A stretch of 60,000 bases of DNA from Lingula anatina (Eukaryota > Brachiopoda > Lingulata > Lingulida > Lingulidae). Where the stretch lies: NCBI RefSeq assembly GCF_001039355.2, contig NW_019775169.1, forward strand, positions 261,730 through 321,729. Reading direction: 5' to 3'. Made by a program: the position numbers and the translations under genes. A model generated the notes under the pieces. It worked only from the letters and a program-made list of their open reading frames with translations, made no database searches and was not told where the DNA came from. Position 1 is the first letter of the stretch. Every line of letters starts with the position of its first letter. Positions 57,385-60,000 of this stretch are shown piece by piece.

Positions 57385-59917
57385 TTGAAGACATTATTAT
57401 TATTATAATAATTATTATTATTATTAAGGTTTGCCAGGTGTTCAGGCTATGAAGTACCAAGGCTCTCACCCAGTGTCCAGACTAGAGGTGCAAGACTCGT
57501 GTGTACCTGTTGAGGCTGCCTTGTATGGTTACTCTACATATTATGTGAACAACCTCAATAAGTCAGCTACACCAGCCATAGCCTTTACATTGGTCATGAA
57601 GAATCCTTCTAAAACAAACAAAGTTGATGCAGCTTTCATGCTCAACCTTCCTTTAGGAATAGAAAAGATGCAGGACAGGTCATACGTTGAAGGGACTCTA
57701 GAATCAGAAGAAGCTTTGACTGTCACTAATGATTTACAGTGCATGAAGCTTTGCAGTAGTGTTAAGGAATGTGGAACATGGACATTTCAAGAAGACACCA
57801 AGTCTTGTGTACTCTACACCAGTGTAAACTTGAATAGGTTTAATCCCCAGAGGTCATCAGGTGTCAAAGGCTTTTGGCAAGTCCATGAAACAGGAGGCAA
57901 TTTAAATTGTATCTCTCTGGTTCGTGAATGCAATGTGGCCCCTTGTGGAAACCTTTCAATTTGTGCATCCAGCTTAAACAATCAGGGTGTGGCAACCTCC
58001 TTTGGATCAGCAGATGATGTGATGGATCTTTGGAATGACTTTGCAGCTAATGGAAAATTCACCAAGACTGCAGTCACACCAGAATCCGGGGCACTTCCCA
58101 ATATGCATGGAGCAATGGCATTATCTACAACATTGCAGCCAGGGAAGGAAAAGTCTGTGACATTGATTTTATCTTGGTATTATCCTAACCGCGATTTCAA
58201 GCGCAGGATTTATGGTAACTTTTACAAGCACCTGTTTGCTGACTCCATTGATGTGGCACAGCAGATGGCAGTGGCCTTACCTCATACTATTGGCAACATC
58301 ACCCTGATGCAAAATTCTTTATTCAACTCATCTCTACCTGAATTTCTTCAAGATATCTATGTCAACAGTTTGGGACATATAAGGTACTTTACTGCTGTTC
58401 ATAATAGCATTGATTGAAAGTCTGCATATTATCTGATGGGGAAATTCTTGGGCGTGAACTTTAACCTGTTTTTAAGATTTAAACCACTGGAGTCCATTAA
58501 AGTGCACTGTTTATGATATCCTTGTGATCACCAAGATAATAAATTTCATATACTATTGATCTTGTAATTTTCATTCAGTAAGAAGTGCTTAACATAGATT
58601 TAGGATGAAGTTGATTTTTTACTTATTATTTTGTTTTAGGTCTGCATTCTGGCTTGCTGATGGCAGGTGGAGGCAGTGGGAAGCTTATGACTGTCCTGAT
58701 ACAGGTAAGATATCACAGACAGATGACCAGACAAACATTAAGGACAGAACTGAAACCTGAGTATATATAGTCTAAAATGATTTCCAGATGACAACCACTC
58801 CCCCTCCCACAGAATAACTTATTCTTGCTTTAAAATATCTGGTAAAAAAATGTTCAAGTGACACCTGATGTGCCTTAAGTGTAACTGTAACTTTTATAAC
58901 ATTAAAGAGTTAATTTTTTCTGAATAAGTATTTAATATTTCATACATTTTTGCATGCACTGTAATAAGTAATTTTTTATTTATTAATTGTTAAAATGTAA
59001 TACTTTTTTCAGACTCTGTTCATAATGATGGTGAAAGACACATTCCATACATAACATTCTTCCCAGAGAGTACCAAGAATAAGATGTTGGCTTGGGCAAA
59101 GTCTCAGAATGCAGCTGGAATGATAGCTGAGGAGCTCCGTGTCAGTGTTCTTGTCCCTGGCGATGAGATAGATGTCCCTGGAGGCAGGGTCATGTCAGAC
59201 TGTTCATCTATGTTTGCTGTGTATGCTTTAGAATTATATAGGTTAGTTATAGATGTTGACTATCATATTTATTGATAATTTTAAGAGCTCATTACCTATG
59301 ATACTACAATGATAGCTTCATTTGGAATGAACCAAAACATGTTGAGCATAAGGTAAATAAAAACGGAGAAAACTGAAAAATGGAAACTGGCTTGGGTGAG
59401 ATTAGAAGTAAACTTGGATTAAAGGGTCACATGGATGACATTAGTTTTGCCCTCCCTTTGGTGCTTGAAGCATCAAGTAATTGGGATAAAAGTCAGTTTG
59501 GACAAAACTTCAAGGTCCTGGCAGTCTGCATTTTTAAGAAACTAAGTCCAAACTCTCCCATAATGACAAGCTGTTGTGCTAGTTAGTTTTTGTACAACAC
59601 AGAGATCTTTCATATCATTTATCTACAATTGTAGTTATTGTAGTAGTAGTATCACTGTTTTGGTGGTGTACTTTGTTATGGTTATGTCTCTTTTTATTTT
59701 AGGTGGAAAGGTGAGGTTGAGTTTGTCAAATCCCTATGGCCGAATATCAAGAAGGCTGTTCAGTGGCACATAGATCAGGCAAAGGAATATGGTCAACCCA
59801 GGAAGCTGGAGACCACATACGACTATGTTGTTTTAACTATCTATGACTTCTCTGCATATACATCTGGTTTCCATTTGTTAGCATTGAGAGCTGGCTACGA
59901 GTTAGCTTTAGCTTTTG
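45897..59917 (+). CDS. Secreted GH116 (GBA2-like) glycosidase with PAN-like insertion, 3' end outside window
   Basis: Exons 45897-46209, 56337-56431, 56865-57156, 57429-58383, 58640-58704, 59013-59241, 59703-59917; phases 1,0,1,2,1,2,1 close; 721 aa before the edge. Family: GH116, including non-lysosomal glucosylceramidase GBA2, which cleaves beta-glucosides such as glucosylceramide. An N-terminal signal peptide is visible ([16 protein letters not shown]), unlike cytosolic GBA2. GH116 N-domain blocks: [20 protein letters not shown] and [20 protein letters not shown]. Residues about 325-385 form a PAN/apple-like module ([16 protein letters not shown]...CVLY; Cys338, 342, 348, 360) inserted within the N-domain. 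A Lys/Glu-rich insert sits at about 145-215. Exon 6 to 7 enters the (alpha/alpha)6 catalytic domain: [20 protein letters not shown], then TTYDYVVL and [13 protein letters not shown], matching TYD and YCGGLWLAA blocks in GBA2. Substrate not known. Exon 2 and 4 acceptors are weak (CTACCAAAAG, ATTATTAAG). Intron 1 holds the 9 kb transposon. Confidence 0.88.
46774..46894. repeat. Left copy of 121 bp direct repeat beside an N
   Basis: Same sequence as 55936-56056 except one visible T/C difference near the end (TTTTCAATG versus TTTTCAACG). It ends at the N (46895), after which the transposon's left terminus begins. Best read as the empty-site haplotype retained in the assembly. Confidence 0.85.
46896..46919 (+). 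repeat. Left terminal inverted repeat of the 9 kb element
   Basis: 24 bp beginning CGGTAATGTGCCAAGC. One mismatch (G/A) with the right end. ATTCGACC- and AATCCGACGA-type repeats follow within 170 bp. Confidence 0.85.
47050..47560. repeat. Subterminal tandem repeat, ~170-195 bp unit, three to four diverged copies
   Basis: Units share AAACACGCGATTT.CGCA, GGTGCGTTTTCAAG.CGGTGA, GAAGTC(G/A)CATGCCGC and a GTACCTGTC block. The GGTGCGTTT block lies near 47057, 47229 and 47424; a weaker fourth copy is near 47610. Confidence 0.75.
48190..48500. repeat. Second internal repeat tract, ~95-115 bp unit
   Basis: Four imperfect units with GAAAATTGC(C/T)TTCTCGTCTC, GGATTGCGAACGA and TCTC.CGCTGA. They give a spurious 70-codon ORF (48315-48527) with repeated residues, which I do not accept as a gene. 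Confidence 0.65.
49697..49703 (+). promoter_or_regulatory. TATA box of the HIRAN-like gene
   Basis: GGTATAAAATCGG, about 38 bp upstream of the ATG at 49735, giving a very short leader. Confidence 0.6.
49735..50347 (+). CDS. HIRAN-domain-like protein carried by the transposon
   Basis: Two exons, 49735-49837 and 50082-50347 (donor GTATGT, acceptor ACATTTCAG, phase 1); 122 aa. It opens [20 protein letters not shown], continues [20 protein letters not shown] and [20 protein letters not shown], then [12 protein letters not shown]. This follows the HIRAN-type pattern VRGY...W.P..GE...(D)R(Y/F)AV.V..G..VGH(L/V)P..IS. Single-domain proteins of this kind are numerous in invertebrate genomes (recalled knowledge). 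HIRAN domains in HLTF-type proteins bind 3' ends of single-stranded DNA at stalled forks; whether this one does is not known. It has a TATA box and, 47 bases after the stop, a histone-type 3' stem-loop, although the gene has an intron, which is unusual for that mRNA class. The ORF is intact. Antisense ORFs over exon 2 are shadows. Confidence 0.82.
50394..50409 (+). terminator. Histone-type 3' stem-loop after the HIRAN-like gene
   Basis: GGCCCT-TTTT-AGGGCC, six pairs and a four-base loop, in the context AAC...ACTAC. This resembles animal histone gene 3' ends (AAC GGCYCU ... AGRGCC ACCA), with loop UUUU instead of UUUC. GAGAAAAG about 10 bases downstream fits the purine-rich element that pairs with U7 RNA. 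Confidence 0.75.
50410..52800. other. Internal non-coding part of the 9 kb element
   Basis: No credible gene on either strand. It includes a G-rich patch (GGGGTGGGGGGCG near 51644) and the ~280 bp dispersed repeat at 52280-52560. Confidence 0.5.
52280..52560 (+). repeat. ~280 bp dispersed repeat, copy inside the 9 kb element
   Basis: Inverted relative to the copy at 40960-41250. Shared blocks include TAATATCCTTGACCCT/TAATATCCAAGATCCC and GCTGATATTACGTCACTCGT. It is either a separate insertion into the transposon or part of a broader repeat family. Confidence 0.8.
52802..52809 (+). promoter_or_regulatory. TATA box of the transposase gene
   Basis: TATATAAG within GGGTATATAAGGTGG, about 42 bp upstream of the ATG. 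The core GGTATATAAGG also occurs at the acidic-tail gene (17650). Confidence 0.65.
52844..54991 (+). CDS. Pogo/Tc5-type DDD transposase with N-terminal PIP box
   Basis: Three exons, 52844-53258, 53558-54052, 54378-54991; both introns phase 1 with good sites (CTTTTCTAG/G, TTTTTTCAG/G); 507 aa, no breaks. Order of parts: a perfect PCNA-interacting box QQKIDSFF at residues 3-10, matching Qxx[ILM]xx[FY][FY] and followed by basic RK; an AT-hook-like RPVGRPKK (about 36-43); a psq/brinker-type HTH ([20 protein letters not shown]...[10 protein letters not shown], about 88-125); a CENP-B/Tc5-type HTH (about 149-205, [10 protein letters not shown]); then the catalytic core with D249 (NMDEVP), D353 (VMDAFSAH) and D389 ([14 protein letters not shown]), a DD35D spacing normal for pogo. 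The C-terminus is acidic (ESDSDGEEF). It should cut and rejoin the ends at TA sites. Related to POGK/Tigger/Tc5 families. A domesticated host gene is less likely given the matching termini. AATAAAG near 55190 may end the mRNA. Confidence 0.92.
54992..55909. other. 3' part of the 9 kb element, no gene supported
   Basis: Holds a poly(A) signal near 55190. A 94-codon frame at 55563-55847 starts only at GTG, has one hydrophobic span ([14 protein letters not shown], from an ATT-rich tract) and shows no known motif, so it is not called a gene. Confidence 0.5.
55910..55933 (-). repeat. Right terminal inverted repeat of the 9 kb element
   Basis: Complement begins CGGTAATGTGCCAAAC and continues AATTCGACG. 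TTCGTCGAATTG and CAATTCGACGAA motifs lie within 80 bp inward. TA target copy at 55934-55935. Confidence 0.85.
55936..56056. repeat. Right copy of 121 bp direct repeat
   Basis: Continues without a break into the host intron, so this copy is the genuine right flank of the insertion. Confidence 0.85.
57330..57381. repeat. TA dinucleotide microsatellite and ATT tract in GH116 intron 3
   Basis: About 25 TA units followed by an ATT-type tract (about 57392-57426) that runs up to the acceptor of exon 4. Frames through it (IYIYIY) are not coding. Confidence 0.9.
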
Positions 59918-60000
59918 GTAAGCAGGCATTGATAAGATTAATAACATACATCAAGTTCACTTGTTTTTTTCTTGTTATTGCATACATTTACTTAACATGG

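Overview
The window is animal nuclear DNA. Genes are split by GT..AG introns, the sequence is AT-rich, introns hold many small transposons, and TAGGCCTAC-like motifs typical of marine-invertebrate genomes recur. Protein similarity (recalled from the families, not searched) fits a marine invertebrate such as a mollusc or other lophotrochozoan; I cannot name the species. Two single N bases (41243 and 46895) mark assembly ambiguities.

Layout. 1379-9105 (minus): an eight-exon, proline-rich gene I do not recognise, running off the left edge. 9106-17737: mostly non-coding, with MITEs, a ~185 bp tandem duplication and a minisatellite. 17738-18133 (plus): an intronless small acidic-tailed protein with a TATA box and a histone-type 3' stem-loop. 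18979-30433 (plus): complete 17-exon ABCC10/MRP7-type ABC transporter (1558 aa). 31731-41771 (plus): complete 8-exon SLC25A21-type mitochondrial oxodicarboxylate carrier (303 aa). Its 6.5 kb first intron holds a very young non-autonomous LTR element nested in a MITE, plus a broken LINE. 43372-45386 (minus): phospholipase-D-like protein with a degenerate catalytic motif. 45897 to beyond the right edge (plus, head-to-head with the previous gene): secreted GH116 (GBA2-like) glycosidase with a PAN/apple-like insertion.

The most striking object is a ~9.0 kb DNA transposon (46896-55933) in intron 1 of the GH116 gene. It has matching inverted termini and a TA target site. It carries an intact, intron-containing pogo/Tc5-type transposase with a DD35D triad and a perfect N-terminal PCNA-binding (PIP) box. 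It also carries a two-exon HIRAN-like gene whose mRNA would end in a histone-type 3' stem-loop. Together these point to an element tuned to S phase and replication forks; that link is inference. The 121 bp direct repeat flanking it, next to an N, looks like two haplotypes joined by the assembler rather than a real target duplication.

Exon boundaries were placed by hand from splice consensus, reading-frame phase and family similarity. All phases listed close without a shift.
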